Shown here piece after piece: positions 28,930-43,121 of a stretch of DNA of 64,000 nt. The notes below the pieces were generated by a model, which had not been told where the DNA came from, made no database searches, and worked only from the letters and a program-made list of their open reading frames with translations. Position 1 is the first letter of the stretch; each line of letters begins with the position of its first letter. A program made the position numbers and the translations under genes. Source of the stretch: Allacma fusca (taxonomy: Eukaryota; Arthropoda; Collembola; Symphypleona; Sminthuridae); contig OX359250.1 in the NCBI GenBank assembly GCA_947179485.1, positions 30,142,654 to 30,206,653 of the forward strand, read 5' to 3'.

Positions 28930-31900
28930 CTACATCGAGTGTGAACCGGACTGCATATTGGCAAAAACAGGGTACTTAAGACATGTCTTAAGTTGAGGGT
29001 TAAACTCTTCCAAAGAATGAGCTGAATAATAGAGTATGAGAGCTCGGACAGAGGGAAAGTGAGTGTTCTGTCTCGTAAAACCAAATCCTGCACCTGTAGG
29101 ATTCTTGCATATTATACAATGACCCACCTGCCCATCAGTTAAAGTAAGAGACAGCGCTAGTTCTCCCGTTCTAGACTTTCTCACAAGAAAAGTTCCTTCA
29201 GCGCGATCATGAAGGAGTTCGACTGAATCCTGTCGAGAAGCATCTGCTTTGAACCATAGAGAGTCCTCCCAAACATCTATTACCCCAGGGGATAGCGCAG
29301 CAAGTACATCAATATTTGCGGTTTCGAGTCTCCTATACATTAATAAAAGTATTTAAAATAGGAACTACAAAAAACGGTTATCATTCACCTTATTAAACGA
29401 CCAGATTCACAAAACAAATCTGAGAAATACAGACAATCAACTAATTCTCGGAAACAAGGAGGTTAACTTTTTAAAAAAGATATCCTTACTTGATCAACCT
29501 GGAGCGCTGCTTCTTCAGCTGAGTCAGCTGTGGCCGTAGAGTAATTATTTCTATCTCCACCAGGCGTGCATACGTAGACTGCAAGTTCAGACTCTCTACT
29601 AATTGAGCTCTGTTTTCTTCCATTGTTTTTAGCTTCCTCTTTAAATATGTGTTGTTTTCATGTAGCCTAAAAAAAGAAAACGAATTCTAAAGTATACTTT
29701 TCACGACAGTATTTACGTTAAAAAGAAACAACTTACGAGTACTCTCTGGCTATGTCTCTCTCCTTGTTTGGATCTTTCAAAAGGTCGTTTTGAACATCCA
29801 ATTGCTCCCGAAAAAAACCCAAAGCACAATCGTAAGCTTCGACTGCTTGTTTCTAGATATTAAAAGAAGGTTAAAAGGTTATAAAAATTGTACACGCATT
29901 TTTACCGGGAGAAACAAAATTAATATTCAAATTCGACAGAATAAATTAATTAAAGGAGTTAACCTTGAGATGAATTTCATCACACGTTTGATTCAACAGG
30001 CAAGAGTGCAGCTCATAGTACCGGGATTTCACCAAATAGTTCTGACTTACTTCAATTAAAAGCATCAGTAGCTTATCCTTGTCGCCATCTTCGTCGCCCT
30101 ACCAAACGCCACAATCATTCCATGAATCAAACTGTAAAACACTCAAATCAATTCTCATAAAACGCAATTCAAAATTATAAGAGGCTAACCTTCTCTTCCT
30201 TCGATACAGGGAAGCGTAATTTTATGTCTAGACAGTTGTTGTATTCCGATAAAGAGTTTTCTCTGTAGTGATTGATGAGATCAATAACAGAATTAAAACC
30301 ATACGGCTCAACCAAACCATATTTTCCGCCCTTGTGGGAAATACGCAGTAGCTTGGATGTTTGACCTTGTCGAACTGTTAATGTGTATTCACCATTTTTA
30401 GTGGAAGCATCTCGCACAAGAAAAGAACCATCTTCACAATCCCATAACTTCTCTACTACCTCCTCCCTGCAAGCAGAGTGATTTCCATATTAGTACTTAC
30501 ATCTTATTTTTTTCTTATTAAGGACATTATCGATATCCAGAATTTTGCTGAGTTCTATTAGTATTAATAATCTATGGTTAATTACTTCGAAATATCCCCC
30601 CAGTACCACTCCGCATTTTGAAGTTCAGATGATGTCTTTGGTTTCGATTCAGATAGTGATTCTTGACGTGACATCACATATTCTACGGATGCTCTGTCCA
30701 TCCTCAACATTAAACTAGGCCTTCTACGACCGTTCTTTTCTTTTCCCATTCCACTATATAGCTCGATAAGTAGGGATACAATTCTCAGGTGGGTCTTCGA
30801 ATTGTTCATAATCTCACTGAAAATAAAGGATTATTTATAAAGGTGGAACAATAAGCTAACGCAAAGCGACACACTAATATTCAGACACAATAATTCAGCA
30901 ATTGTTATACTCACACAATGTTTTCCCAAGGAGGTCTCAAGAAAACCATGGCATAAAAATGACTTAGAATTTTTTCCCCATCAACACCATTTCCATTCTT
31001 TTCCACGACACGACAAATTCTTGCTAAATGAGACCCGAAATACTGTACACATCTCGAGTGATGGATATTAAGTTGAGTAGCAATTAATTTGTCCATCATA
31101 AGCAGGGCATCAGAGTCAATTTGTAGGTTTCCCATTTTTATAAAATCTTCGTACAGGGAAGTAGGGATCAAAGGTTCGGGAAGCTCTCTGAGGTACCGTC
31201 GAATAGATGTAGAAACATCCTCGAGTTTCCATTCTCTTAGAACATTGGGAAGCTCTGCGTGCGTAGCACGGCCCAGCTGTTCTTCAAGGTTTGAATTTAT
31301 CTGGCTTAAACTGATGTTTTGGCTAAATATGGAGGCTAGCTGAGGCACCAAAACAGACGGTTCAAGTTCTAACCGGCGTTCCAATTCTGCACAGAGAGCG
31401 TGGAGAACGGGAGGGCACGGGTTCAAGGACGGGTCGAATGAAAGATGCAAACTTTGACCGAACACTACAACAAACATTGATAGTAAGTACATAAGATCCA
31501 ACAACATTCCTGAAAAAGTAGCTCCTAAATGTAAACAGTTACCCTTATTTCGGAGGTATTCTAATCTGTGAGTGAATTCTTCTTTCATTATGTCGCAAGG
31601 AGGTAAACCAAAAACCACACATCTTCGATGGGCAACAAAGCCGCATCCTAATTTCAAAAATCAAATTAAAAACTACTTCAGCAAGGTTCAAATAAGAAAA
31701 AGTTGACTCCATTGAGACCATTTATTTTGATTGACTAAACTTACTTTGGCATAAAAGTCCTTGATGGTATAATCCTCTCAAACATCTTTGGCAGGAATCA
31801 CAACGTTGTATGGAGGAAAATGTAATTTGACTGAAGTTATGGTCATTGACAGTTAACAATGAATCAGGGAATCTTTTTGTGTCATGATCGCCAACAACTT

Positions 31901-32036
31901 TGGTATCTCGAATTCCGTTACCATAGCGTTCCAAAGGCGATGATCCTTGCATCTGTCCCTGTTTGTCTTGTTGGCGTAATTCGTCTACACAAGACAGCAA
32001 AGCCTGTTGTTGGAAAGCATCCTGGATCCCAAATCC
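28930..32036 (-). CDS. PIK3R1-like: PI3K class IA regulatory subunit: C1(2)-BH-nSH2-iSH2-cSH2 core exons
   Basis: Adaptor that holds and inhibits the p110 lipid kinase and recruits it to phosphotyrosine. Exons: 31745-32036, 31543-31647, 30915-31464, 30586-30816, 30190-30466, 29964-30098, 29737-29852, 29490-29666, 28930-29332 (TAG), all in phase. Second C1: His of [30 protein letters not shown], forming the full His/Cys zinc pattern. BH/RhoGAP (30915-31464): [12 protein letters not shown] through [20 protein letters not shown]; the arginine finger is not seen, as in vertebrate p85. nSH2: EWYWGDIS then GSFLVRDAS with the phosphotyrosine-binding Arg. iSH2 is a long coiled coil (29490-30098) with [10 protein letters not shown] and [16 protein letters not shown]. 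cSH2: [10 protein letters not shown] then GTFLVRKS. The SH2-iSH2-SH2 core is complete, so p110 binding is expected. The 5' exons are described at 43122-46504 and 34293-34553. No SH3 domain was found. Confidence 0.93.
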
Positions 32037-34292
32037 CTGAGAACAATACACCCAAAATTGATTTCTTAGTTCTACTTGCATAACTTCGTGTTTAGTCTTC
32101 TTTCTTTTACAACAGTGAACAATGTTTCAATGTAAAACTCTAAAAAATTACTTAAATTTAATTTTTATATACGTAATTTTTCCATTCAGCAGAGTCTGCC
32201 TGTAAATGTAACCTAGTTCAATTCAATGTATTACATTATGCATGCTAATATTATGCATTACATTCTTTGCATGACATCAACGAAAGTCACAAGCAATTTT
32301 ACTAGTCGCTATATTTGCTAGGACGGATTAAACAACGTTTTAACCGGAAGAGCTAGTGTTTGATCATATTTCACATACACAGTGCATGATTTGATTTGAC
32401 TGCTAGGAAATTGCCAACACATGTGATATCCGATTTCCTGCTAGACATCACTTCTGTATAAATAAATATATTTTTCAAGCATTTTTAAGACATTTTTTTA
32501 AATTTCATATACTCCCAAATCAATGACTCAGAATCATGCCAGAATCCTGACCTTCATTTATTTCATAATAAAAATACATGAAGACTACATAATTATATGT
32601 ATTGTATGATCGTGAAACTGAAAAAGGAGTACTGAGGACTAGGCTTAGCTACAGAATAAATATATGTCTGCCCTTCAGACGTCGATGGTGCACTGTTAAA
32701 TGGCAATTGACTGGGTCGTAATAAAATTTTCACTCCATTTACATGCCTGGTAATCGGTAAGGATTTCCAAGAGTCAGAAAATAAGACTCGCATTTATTTT
32801 CATGTTTGCTTGCCTTTAAACGCTACAATAGTAAGGCCAGAACTTTCTTCTTCACCATTATTATAGTAACTCTTATCAAGCCTAATGATTTTCAACCACA
32901 ATAACAAAGTAGCAAAACTAGTAATCTTCCAGAGACCAAAACTGCACAATAAGGTCATGCACTTGAACAAAACAAAAGAAAGTTTTGCACAGAATTCCAT
33001 CATATTCCCATTCATGAATTTTCTTGTTCAAAATACACTGAACAATTAATACAGTATTGTCTCAGCCCATGACCTAAAATATCACATCAAGAATACGGAA
33101 CGCCCGTCCGTTTAAGCCTCTTTATAAGTGTAACCCCTTCTAATGCTCACATCGATTCTATGTATTCACTAAACAACACAAATTACCTGTTCCAAACTAA
33201 AGATAATTAAACTTAAATAAAAATAAAATCATTTGATCATAATAATGGTGTTTACTATCCCTCCCTACCAAGATTCCAGAATTGCTTACACTCGAATGAG
33301 CTGAGATTTCTCAAATTCTACAATTTGTCGATTTTTACCACTTCCAATGAGGCCAAACTCACAATCAGATAAAAATTAAAGTTTTTTAACACTGAAGGGT
33401 TCTCGGCCAATCCCAGGACAGGAATCCGTGGGAGGGACTAGGGTTATAAAAAATTGTCGTAAAAACCCTTTATAGATCTTACTTTTGAACCATTTATTTT
33501 TCCTTGTCGCTCCTTAATGCTTAATTCAATACTCGTATTAACTCATAATGAGTCCATACACACCCCGCTACTACAATGACTTTATTAATTCATTAAAAAA
33601 ATTATGGGTTAATGAGAAGTGTGGTAGTTGGAACTTGGAACAGATAATAAATTGATAATAGACAAGCTGAAACGCCGGTTGGAAAGGTTCTCTTACATAA
33701 AACCCTGGCTCATGTGAAATAAAACTCTGAAGAGATGTCAGTCAACACTGAAAGGACTTTGTCGGTAATAGCAGGAAGTCGGATTATATTTCTTAATAAA
33801 CAGTATACATACTATCAAGGAAGCTCGAACATTGCATACGTTTTTAGTTAAGAGTCGGAGCTTCAAGAATAATGTGACACTTGCAATTTTTTGGCGACCT
33901 ACTACTTACATATGTATCTATGTATAAACTTCCAACTCATTTTGATATCCTCCACAACTCAATCTGAGTTACTATTTTATTACGGCATTAATACGGCAAT
34001 CTGTTTGGGTTTTTATAACCTAATGAACTAGTCCTTCATGTAATGCCAGTCATTCTAGTAACTAAGGCTAAACTACTAATATGCTTGATGTTTCTGAGGA
34101 TTTATTTTTGGTTTCCTCTCCTTCCACTGATTATATCTTTGTAAGTACGTATGAAGAAGTAACTATGTGTATCCGCACCGTCCTAAAAACGTTCAGGTAC
34201 GTCAATATATATGAAAGATGACAGAACTAATAAATTGTAAGTATCTACATATAGAAATAAATTATTATTACTGTTCAGCCCGAAATATTTAC
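32037..34292 (-). other. Intron of the PI3K adaptor gene
   Basis: Part of an 11-kb intron between the SAM exon and the second C1 exon, and the whole intron of the short isoform. AT-rich; no exon with good splice sites and no transposon end was recognised. Confidence 0.5.
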
Positions 34293-34553
34293 CATATCAC
34301 CAGTCGCAGTAGTAGCACTGCTGCTGATCTTATCAATATTTGATAGGCTCGCGCTTCTACACATTCTGCATCCTCCGACCTCAGGTCCCATGTCCGGAGG
34401 GAGTCCATAAGACTTATCCGATTCCCAAGGGACAGCATTATTATAGCAATGATCACTACTCGCAACAAGTGCGACATAACTGGAGCTTCTGAGGAGTCTA
34501 CGCGGCAGACGCTGCCGAAAGTAAGATTTCATACGATCTACAAATTTCATCAT
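34293..34553 (-). CDS. Alternative first coding exon of the PI3K adaptor (short isoform)
   Basis: An ATG at 34553 (a second follows at once) opens an 87-codon frame: basic MMKFVDRMKSYFRQRLPRRL, RSSSYVALVA, a Cys/Ser segment CRMCRSASLSNIDKISSS and a Thr/Ser end. It closes on the donor ATG|GTAAAT at 34293/34292 in phase 0. The next exon downstream (32036) also starts in phase 0, so joining gives one continuous 848-residue frame lacking the first C1 and the SAM domain. Upstream (34600-36000) would hold the internal promoter; no TATA box with initiator was recognised there. The exon resembles no known domain. A separate small gene is possible, but the matching phase and strand favour an alternative start. 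Confidence 0.6.
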
Positions 34554-36011
34554 CCAAGCATTGGGGCCTCGGGCTATGTAAGTAGTATGTATAATTACTT
34601 AAATAATATACACAACACAATTCAAAAAAAAAAAAAAAAAAGTCAGTATAAAAAAAAAAATTATGTGACACAATAGGAGACTCCGAATAAGCACTGCTAA
34701 TTACCACCACTCTGACCTATGAGGTCAGAGTGCTCAGGTCAAACCATAAGATACGAGGAACTTCTTGGAAACTGGTTACACTTCCTCACATATAACGGGC
34801 ATAACAATATGAGTCCGTGTCAAATAGCTCCACACTTTTTTGTAATTGGTCCACAATAAGCCATATGTAAGAGTTTGGGGAGATCGGGACATTGACAAGC
34901 GACGCCACAGTGACTCGAGTTTCTCAAGTCTTTTTCCGTTGAACAACCGTTTCAAACTGACACGGACTCAAAAGAGCGAGAGTTGTTGACTTGTGGATGA
35001 ATGTTAATATATACTTATAAGTTAATTGTCTATATGTGGTGTCAGACTATATAGATTATATATAATATTGATATATATAGATACATATAACAGTATAATA
35101 TATTGGGTTTGAATTTCAGCTCAGGAGTCACTCGAAAAATTTACACAAATCAAAGATTCCTTTTTTGTGATAATATTATATAATAATATAATAATTATTA
35201 TAGTAATAATAATAATAATAAATTTGTCTTTGCGATGTCCAAAAAATAATCCACGAAAAACACTGGTTTAACCTTTTCCACTATTTCCTGTTTTCGTAAG
35301 GAGAAAATTTAAGGCTATAAAAAAGATTCTTTTATTATTACAAGATCTCCGTGTGTATCTTATGCAGAGACTTCTGGGAACGTGTACAAATTATGTCCTG
35401 ACTTTATTAGTCAGTGCATCCCAGCTGTAATGTATGTCATGGAATGAGAGGGTGAGTGAGCCCAACCATGGGGTCTACAGTATGACTATTTAGTCAAAAT
35501 GTCAGCACGGTTTTTTCATAATATTCAACCACCTTCCACACACCGCTCATTGAACAATATTTGACATCTCTGGATTTTTTCAAAAATCACAGCATTCACG
35601 CAGATTTCCCGTTGGTTAAGACTGCAAATCAACCAATACGTTTATGAGCTGTATATAAACTGTCCTAGTGTTTGCCATTTTGGCGGACGAATTAGAATTA
35701 TTAAATTAAGTAAATATATGTACATATACATATATATATCTATCACCCAACTATCTACCACCTGTCTATAACCCAAATATCAAATCGAAATCCTTAATTA
35801 ATTTTCCCTTATAATGGTACATTTATAAGATCAGGAAGACATATATTTAGCTATCCGAGATATGTGAGGCCAAGGGGTGGGGGCCCCTATAATTTTCGGT
35901 TACGCTTTTTACTGACTACACCACTTCAAGGTTTTCCTTTTTTGGGTAAAGTTCGACACGAAGTAAAACTCGGAATTTCGGATAATACCCGAAACCTCTT
36001 ATTAATGCCTA

Positions 36012-36246
36012 TTGGGTGGTAAATACTTGGGTTGCAGGCACTTGAGTATTATATATTTATTTGGTAGATATTTTTGGGTGGTAAATATTTTTGGGTGGTA
36101 GATATTTTTGGGTGGTAAATATTTTTGGGTGGTAAATATAGTCAGGTGGTAGGTTGGGAAATGGGCGGCAATAACATATGTACCACTATGCTTGTTTATG
36201 GGGTGGTGGGTGAAATCTAAATCTGGTGCAAAAGTAAAATTCAGCT
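36012..36246. repeat. GGTGGTAAATATTTTT array with a degraded 45-kb-type end
   Basis: At least five copies of TTTTTGGGTGGTARATA at 36060-36140, then GGTGGTAGGTTGGG. The right flank CAAAAGTAAAATTCAGC (36230-36246) matches the terminal sequence AAAGTAAAACTCAGCC of the element at 45059-45739, so this is an older member of that family. At about 35960 AAGTAAAACTCGG occurs in the same orientation rather than inverted, so the left end is lost or rearranged. No target duplication was found. Confidence 0.5.
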
Positions 36247-38388
36247 CTGGTCTGCTTTGTCTTTTGGGTTGCACAAGTCGAAACTTTAATGTTCGTTCTT
36301 GGCGCTGATTGATAGCACGTACGACAAGTACTCAATTCAATACAATGACATCATCAGCCATGGTGGGTCAGTCCAATAATAAAGGTACGACATACGATTA
36401 CAATAGAATGTCAAACACAGGCGAAAATACATCACGTAATTTGTACACGTTCCCTCAGTATTGGGAATTGCTACTGTTTCATTGTCATGTATATTCACGG
36501 GACACGGGACAGAGGGTGATTATTCTGGTAGTAAATCCAGGCCGTGTCGAATACTATAGGACTAGGAATGAAAGCACGTGGTTGTTGCTCAACTCTGATA
36601 TAACCGTCAAGATTTACCATTTGCCACTTGGGTAAAAAGAACTCACACACCGGTAGGTAAAAAGTCTCCGTAGAAGGCACTATATACTCGCACTGAGTGA
36701 GAACAGTGTATAACACTTGCACTCACTTTTATTTAGACTTCTGGACAACTATACAGACAACAATGAAAAAATGAAGCACAATTCATTTCCGAATTATGGC
36801 AGACTAGTTATCAGGGGAGTAGTTGAACATTGGCTTTCGTTTTGTTATACCTAACCTTAGCTAAATAGTGGTACAATACAACAATAATTGAACACTCAAG
36901 AACAATACTTCGGAGCCTGAGACGCAGTTACAATACAATAATAATAATAATTATAGGCATTCGTTCAGTTAATAAATGAACCTAAATTCAAGTGTAACTT
37001 TATAATAGCTGTATCGGCATAAAGTCAGTCAACTACTGTCGGGTATTGGTTGGGCTGGGGGAGGCGGAGGTTTATATGTATATACACAGATATTATAATA
37101 ATACACTTCTAATTATGCACAGAATCACACGAGTTACTGAATTACATGAACTTTCAGCCTTGTCTATATGTAATTATGTATTTATTCTCGGATGGAGTCC
37201 GGAGCTAGGGATTCCAGTACACCGGGCTCTATGACACTGGCTATTACCCGATGGGATAAATTATGGAACCAGGAATAGTTAACCAAGTCGGTTCGACACT
37301 TTTGAGCTTAAACACCACATAGTATAGTAATTTAGTAATACCACGACGAAAAACATTGGAAGCCACTCCTGAATAGGATGATGAAACCTTGTCCAATGCA
37401 GAGTTACATTCAAGCAAATATAAATACATAGTGTCCTTAATGTGTTCAATCGGGATCCTTCACAACTTCGAAACGTCTCACAAACATTCCAATCCAACTA
37501 CCAAAAATGAACCCCGTAAATCTACCTTTAAGATACAAAATGAAACCTTCATAGAACCAATAAATATGACCAATCATACAGAACTCAACAGACAGGTATA
37601 TCAAAAGGCAACTAACTACACATGCAAAATAATTAATTTAGGACATTACAGCAAATACATTTATTTCCAGTTCAGTCCTTCTTATCACAATGAGTCAAAT
37701 AATCCATGAGCCTGACAACGAACTTTCCAAACAACGAACCACTTCATCATTGATAAAATACACACTGGTCCGCTACGAACTAACTGACACTCAAGTTACC
37801 CATTAAAATCATAAGAAATTGGACAGAAGAATTGTGCCTAAATGTAACCGTAAAGTTAGAAGGGATATATAAAGTACCTGAAAACCAAGTTATACTTTCC
37901 GAGCTGATACTTTTCTATGTAAATATGTATCTTTCCGCCTATCATTTTACCTACAAATGAGAATATCTTGCGCGTTTATAGTAGTAAAGAGCAGAGAGAC
38001 CTACTACTTAACTTGTGACACCAGTAAGGATGGTGGAAAGAATATTAATTACATACTTCTTGCATTAAAACATTTTTACTTGTAGTATGCTTCTGTCAGT
38101 GTGATTATTGAGGACTGTGGAGAGGTTAAACGTGCATGTAACGGGGAAGCAAATAATACCTCTCACGAAAATATCATAACAAATTAACATTTTAATAGAA
38201 GAACACCTTCACGACACTAAATCTCAAGAATATAGTACACTTGGATCTTAACTTTTTGTAGAGCTGAGGGCAATCCGTTTAGTGGGGATAAAACATTGAA
38301 GTCCCTACTCTTAGAAGGCTGGAATAACCTGATTTAAGATATCCTTTAAATGTGACTGGAAAAATGTTCCTAGCTATTGCATATGAGC

Positions 38389-39714
38389 CAGTGATGCGAT
38401 CGAACCGATTATTTCCAAACTCGATGTTGGTTCGTATTCGAATTCGGATTACCGATTTGAATTATGCCTTCAAGTCGAAGTTGGTTTTACAAAACCGAAT
38501 CGAATAAATCAAGAATTCGAACAATTTATTCGAATCGAATATCAAAACTAGGTATCGATTGTTATTTCCATCGAGTTATTCGGTTCGAAGTTGGTATCGA
38601 ATCGGTTTTTCGATTAATCGGTTAAGTATATCCATTCCTCAATTTATTTAGACAATAATGCCTAAGATTTAACAATTCTTGAAAACGAGTTCCCATTCCT
38701 TGTCATTAAGTACGTAGCGATGAAGCGTTCTTTCGGCCCGAACTGTAGCGTCAATTTTCTGATACAATTGACTAAGAACTAATTGCTTTTGGGTGCTTAT
38801 TTTTTAAACGAATCATTAAGTTGCTCGTGGTCCCGGATGACAATTTAACAAAGCTTGATCTATGTATAAATAAAAGTAATACCTAGCATTAAACGTTAGA
38901 TACCATGAAAATACTATGGAGGAGGTTAGGGCTTCTTTCGGGACTTAATGTCCCCAGGTTTTCAGGACGGGACCGGGATCGCGGCAGTTTCGGTACCAAA
39001 TATTTCCCCATTTTATTTCGGGACTGAATCGAGACGAACTTTTTTGCCCCGAAGATTTCGGGAGTGGACAGAATTGCCGGAGTGACAAAAAATTGTTCCA
39101 GTAGAGGGTTACAGTATAAGAGACAAGTAATTTCAAAATATTTAGGAAGTTTATTTACATTAAAATCTTACTTGCAGTATTTGCCATGATGCCGATTTTC
39201 TTTTAGCGTAAAATGATTGGGCAACGGATAGGTTTTTTCGGCGTTGCGGAGTATTTTCACAGTTTTCAGCGTCACTGCGGTGACAATATCAATGATATTT
39301 GCTTCCATGCTAATTTAAATTTACGAAAATTAATTTTCAAGACGGTCAAAGTGTTGAGGTTGAGACTACTTCCTCACTACATTCCTCGTCAGCCAAGTGG
39401 TTACTCTCCTCGTGGTAAGAATGCCGTGTGGTGAATGATTCGTTGGTAGAATTTAAACTGTGGCGGAAATTCGATTGTTCGAAAAACCAATTTCGAATAC
39501 AAATCGATTAAAAACAGAATCGGTATCGAAATTGTATGTGTAGTGTAACTAATCGGTTCGAATTTTAATCGGTTTGATAAACCAACTTCGATTGTTCACT
39601 CCATTCGAATTATGTTCGGATTGACACAACCGAACCGATAGCTCTTGGCTAATCGATTCGGCTCGTATTCGAAATCGAACATTTCGATTATAATCGTAAT
39701 CGGTCGCATCACTG
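38389..39714. mobile_element. hAT-like element, 8-bp TSD ATATGAGC, TTCGAA-rich arms
   Basis: The left end CAGTGATGCGATCGAACCGA and the right end (read inward) CAGTGATGCGACCGATTACG form an inverted repeat beginning with the hAT-type CAGTG. Perfect 8-bp duplications ATATGAGC flank it (38381-38388 and 39715-39722). About 250 bp at each end is a degenerate TTCGAATCGGTT array. The centre holds non-repetitive DNA, including a possible transposase remnant at 38673-38787 on the minus strand. It lies within an intron of the PI3K adaptor. Confidence 0.88.
38673..38787 (-). pseudogene. Possible hAT transposase fragment
   Basis: The minus strand reads LSQLYQKIDATVRAE, RTLHRYVLNDKEWELV and then a stop. 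The LNDKEWEL phrase resembles the segment of hAT/ZBED transposases in which a Trp-Glu-Leu motif follows the variable helix region. It sits inside an element with hAT-like ends, which supports the reading, but only about 38 codons survive and the match is from memory of the family pattern. Confidence 0.35.
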
Positions 39715-42700
39715 ATATGAGCAAGAATATACAGGTGGATAGATACTATACATGCGGGTTAAGTGACAATGATATTAATAGAATGTGTTGATTTATGAGT
39801 TTATATCAGTACCTTTTTCGTTACGCTGCCTGGTTTCTTTACACGGCTGCTACAACTATAACAGCACAGCATGACTAACATCTCCCAAACTTTACCTACA
39901 AAAATGTCTATTCTCTGAGTCTGTCTCCCAAAACAAAAACCATTTCTGTTGAAAAAATAGGAAGGAGGGCAATAAAAGTATCCCTAAAATGTATAATTAT
40001 CCATACACACTTCCAGTATTTGAAATAAAAACATGGAAAGGCATAAGACTCGAGACAAAAGGGTCTTTGTTAGATCATCAATATAAATAAAGGAGTTACG
40101 TTAGTTCGCTGAATAACAACCAAAAATATTTAAAAGTTTCAGTTTTATTTAGAAACAACCCTAATTAAGGCATTGTTACAGAAAGTAAAAAGGATAGATT
40201 CGACATTAGGCCCATATATGTATAAGTACACTGATAGGAAATATCATTAGTAATAATTATTATGCCATAATCAAGCATTCAAGTCAGCTTTGACTGCCGC
40301 AAGAAAGACTCAATACTAGTCCTAAATATGTCAAACATTATTTCCTGTCGGTAAGTAAACAATACGCTCATTACTGTCTACAATGTCTTCTATTCTAATT
40401 AGGAAACGAAATGAGCAATGAAGTCACCTTGAAATAGGATTAAAATTGAACCAGAAATGAAGATACTAATACTACACCAATGACTTAAACTTCCTAGTAT
40501 CTAAGTACGTGTGTGTAATGGTACTATGGTACTGGTACGATATGAAGTTTCCAAGTCTGTAAAGCTTTTACTGAAAAAAGCAAAACTTATAAGCTAGGGA
40601 AGCTTTTGCTTCCTTCACCTTTACCAACCTTTTGGTTAATGACTTACCTTTACCTAAACGCTATATTGAGAGGCTAAGAAAACTCTGAAGTTGACAATAT
40701 TTCTCAAGACTGCCGATAGCTGGCAAGCACCAATAATCTTTTAATTGCTAAAAAATGAACAAGACGTAAGAACAAGCACTGTAGGGATGTACTACCTATA
40801 ACTATATGTGCAAACATATCCATAGATTATACTTAGGATTTGTATACCTTTAGCACACGAATCGACGTATCCCTGTAAGATGATATAAGTACACATGAAG
40901 ATTTATGATGCTACTGTGCCACAGTTCGAAATAGCCAAAATCCTGATTTATTTTAGAATCTGCACCTGTCTTATAGAATACATGTAACAAGTAACAGTAA
41001 TAAAAATCATTTTACCAACTACTTAAATATCAATAAATGAAAAATATGAATAGTCATTCAAGTTATTCCAGAATAAATTACATTTATTATTTCAGTGGTT
41101 TCCCTATTTCAACGATATTGCATTTCAATCGCTGCTTATTGTTAGTACTTATATATTCGACAGACTAAATGAATTCTTTAAATGTATGATTGCTAATAGG
41201 TATTCCTAACTTGGTATGATTTGTCTGATGACGCTAGCCAGTTTACTACCGAAAGCCCATAAAGTATAAAATAGTTAGTCAATAAAGTTCCAGGTAAACC
41301 ACAGATGTCTGATAATATAGTACTATCAAATCAACAATAGAGTAACCATTATAAGTTTATGGGAAAACCAAAGGGAATACATTCTTTGTGAAATAAAGTG
41401 CATACAATGAAGTGCAAAATCATATAGTAATGCCACACAGGTACAACAGACAACAGGCCATAAAATGCTTCTCAACGAGGTGATATCAAAGTCTATTATT
41501 TTCTAAAAGAAGATATGATCCTATGTACTATGGGATTATATAAATATAAATCGAAGTCATAAATCTATTCCAACTCATTCAATAAAATCTATATCCCCAT
41601 CTGATAAGTGTGCAAATAAGGGGAAACATTCAATTTACAACAAGGTCTTGTCAGTATTTTGTCAGAGGTCTATTGAGTCATAAAATAAAGAGAGTAAAAG
41701 TGCACTAATTTTTCCAGATATTTTTATACCACAATTAATCATATTGCAATATTGTTTGAAATTCAAGAAAAGTTATTAAAAAGGGCTTATAATACAGTGG
41801 CTACTGGATCATCCAAGATTTATGGCCACCTGTTCATATTCAGCTCTACTTTTGTATACTACAGCTTTACAAAACTGCTGACGATGAGATACACTACAGT
41901 AAAGTTAACCAGTCTCATCAACAAACAGACCCTTACAGTTTCCATTACAAGATACTAAATACTAACAATTAACTCCTTGAGGATATATATCTGTATGTCA
42001 TAAGCAAACAATTAAGATTGGAAATATAATTTCTTGTCAGAATCCAGTGAGAAGAAATACGACCAAATTATATTAAATTTGCTTCAAACTCTCCTTTTTG
42101 TTACTGAATTTGTAATAAATGAAAATTTAAAGCCATCCTTCAACCATGAAGAATATAATACAAACATTAGATACTGTTTTTCACTTGAAAAGGATACACA
42201 TCACGTGTCAACAACCTCATTACACGAAGTGTATTCTCTGAACGTTCAGTGTCTAAATGGTAACCCTACGGAACGTAAGCGCTGCAATTACCACCGATTA
42301 AATTGTTGTGCCACACTAGAACAAAACCCATAGTAGACTATAAGTATCTACACGCTAATTGTAAAGTACTGAGAATTTTTGTTGCATATCCATTAGCCAC
42401 GTCAAAGTAGCAAATTCAAAACTTGCTGTAATTAGCTCACTGATACCCAAAATACCTGCCCAGAGACAATGAGGTAGCAGCCATGCTATCTAATTATATT
42501 CAGCACCACGCTTCATTACATTCCAAGACATTGAATGACTGCATATACATAGCTAAAAATTTATTAGCTAGTATTCTTACTTTTGTTTTGTTAAACCACC
42601 TAAACAATATTGGTTCCACATGAACACCGGGATATTCTAACTGTAAGACAAACCATTTGGAGATGAGTATGCATTAGATAGTCCGGACATTGTACGTACC

Positions 42701-43121
42701 GGGTGATAACTTCAGCCTTTGAGTAAGAATCAACAGATGGTTAGGATTTTCCACGAAAGAAGTGGTTCAAAGCAGGCAACAAGCCTTACGAGACATGAGA
42801 CGACGATACCTTTCCATCAGCGAAGCAGGATAGGTAAGGATGAGGCAAACTTATATGAAAAGTTCCTCGCCGAGGCGTTTGGATTTTAAACGTAAAACTT
42901 TGGTCTCACATGATGCAAAATTAAAATATTGCTGATACTACATAAAATATTAACAATACTGGAACTTCTGTGGTAGCTAACTAGCGTAAACCCGATGAAA
43001 TACATTATGAAATAAATGAACCACAACATCCGTCCCTTGTATGCAACTACCCCGCTGTGTTAAAGAAGAGTAGCGAAATGCCAAAGTAAACTAATTTTTA
43101 ACCTTCTAAAATTATACTTAC

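Larger units (their letters stand above)
34554..43121 (-). other. Large intron of the PI3K adaptor, with transposon debris
   Basis: About 8.5 kb between the putative internal first exon and the SAM exon. It contains poly-A/poly-T and AT microsatellites (34623-34660, 35160-35222), the GGTGGTAAATATTTTT array (36012-36205), the hAT-like element 38389-39714, and otherwise featureless AT-rich DNA. No exon was recognised on either strand. Confidence 0.5.

Noticed and set aside
38945..39434. Short frames inside the 38.4-kb element
   Set aside because: No transposase motif could be read in them; probably chance.
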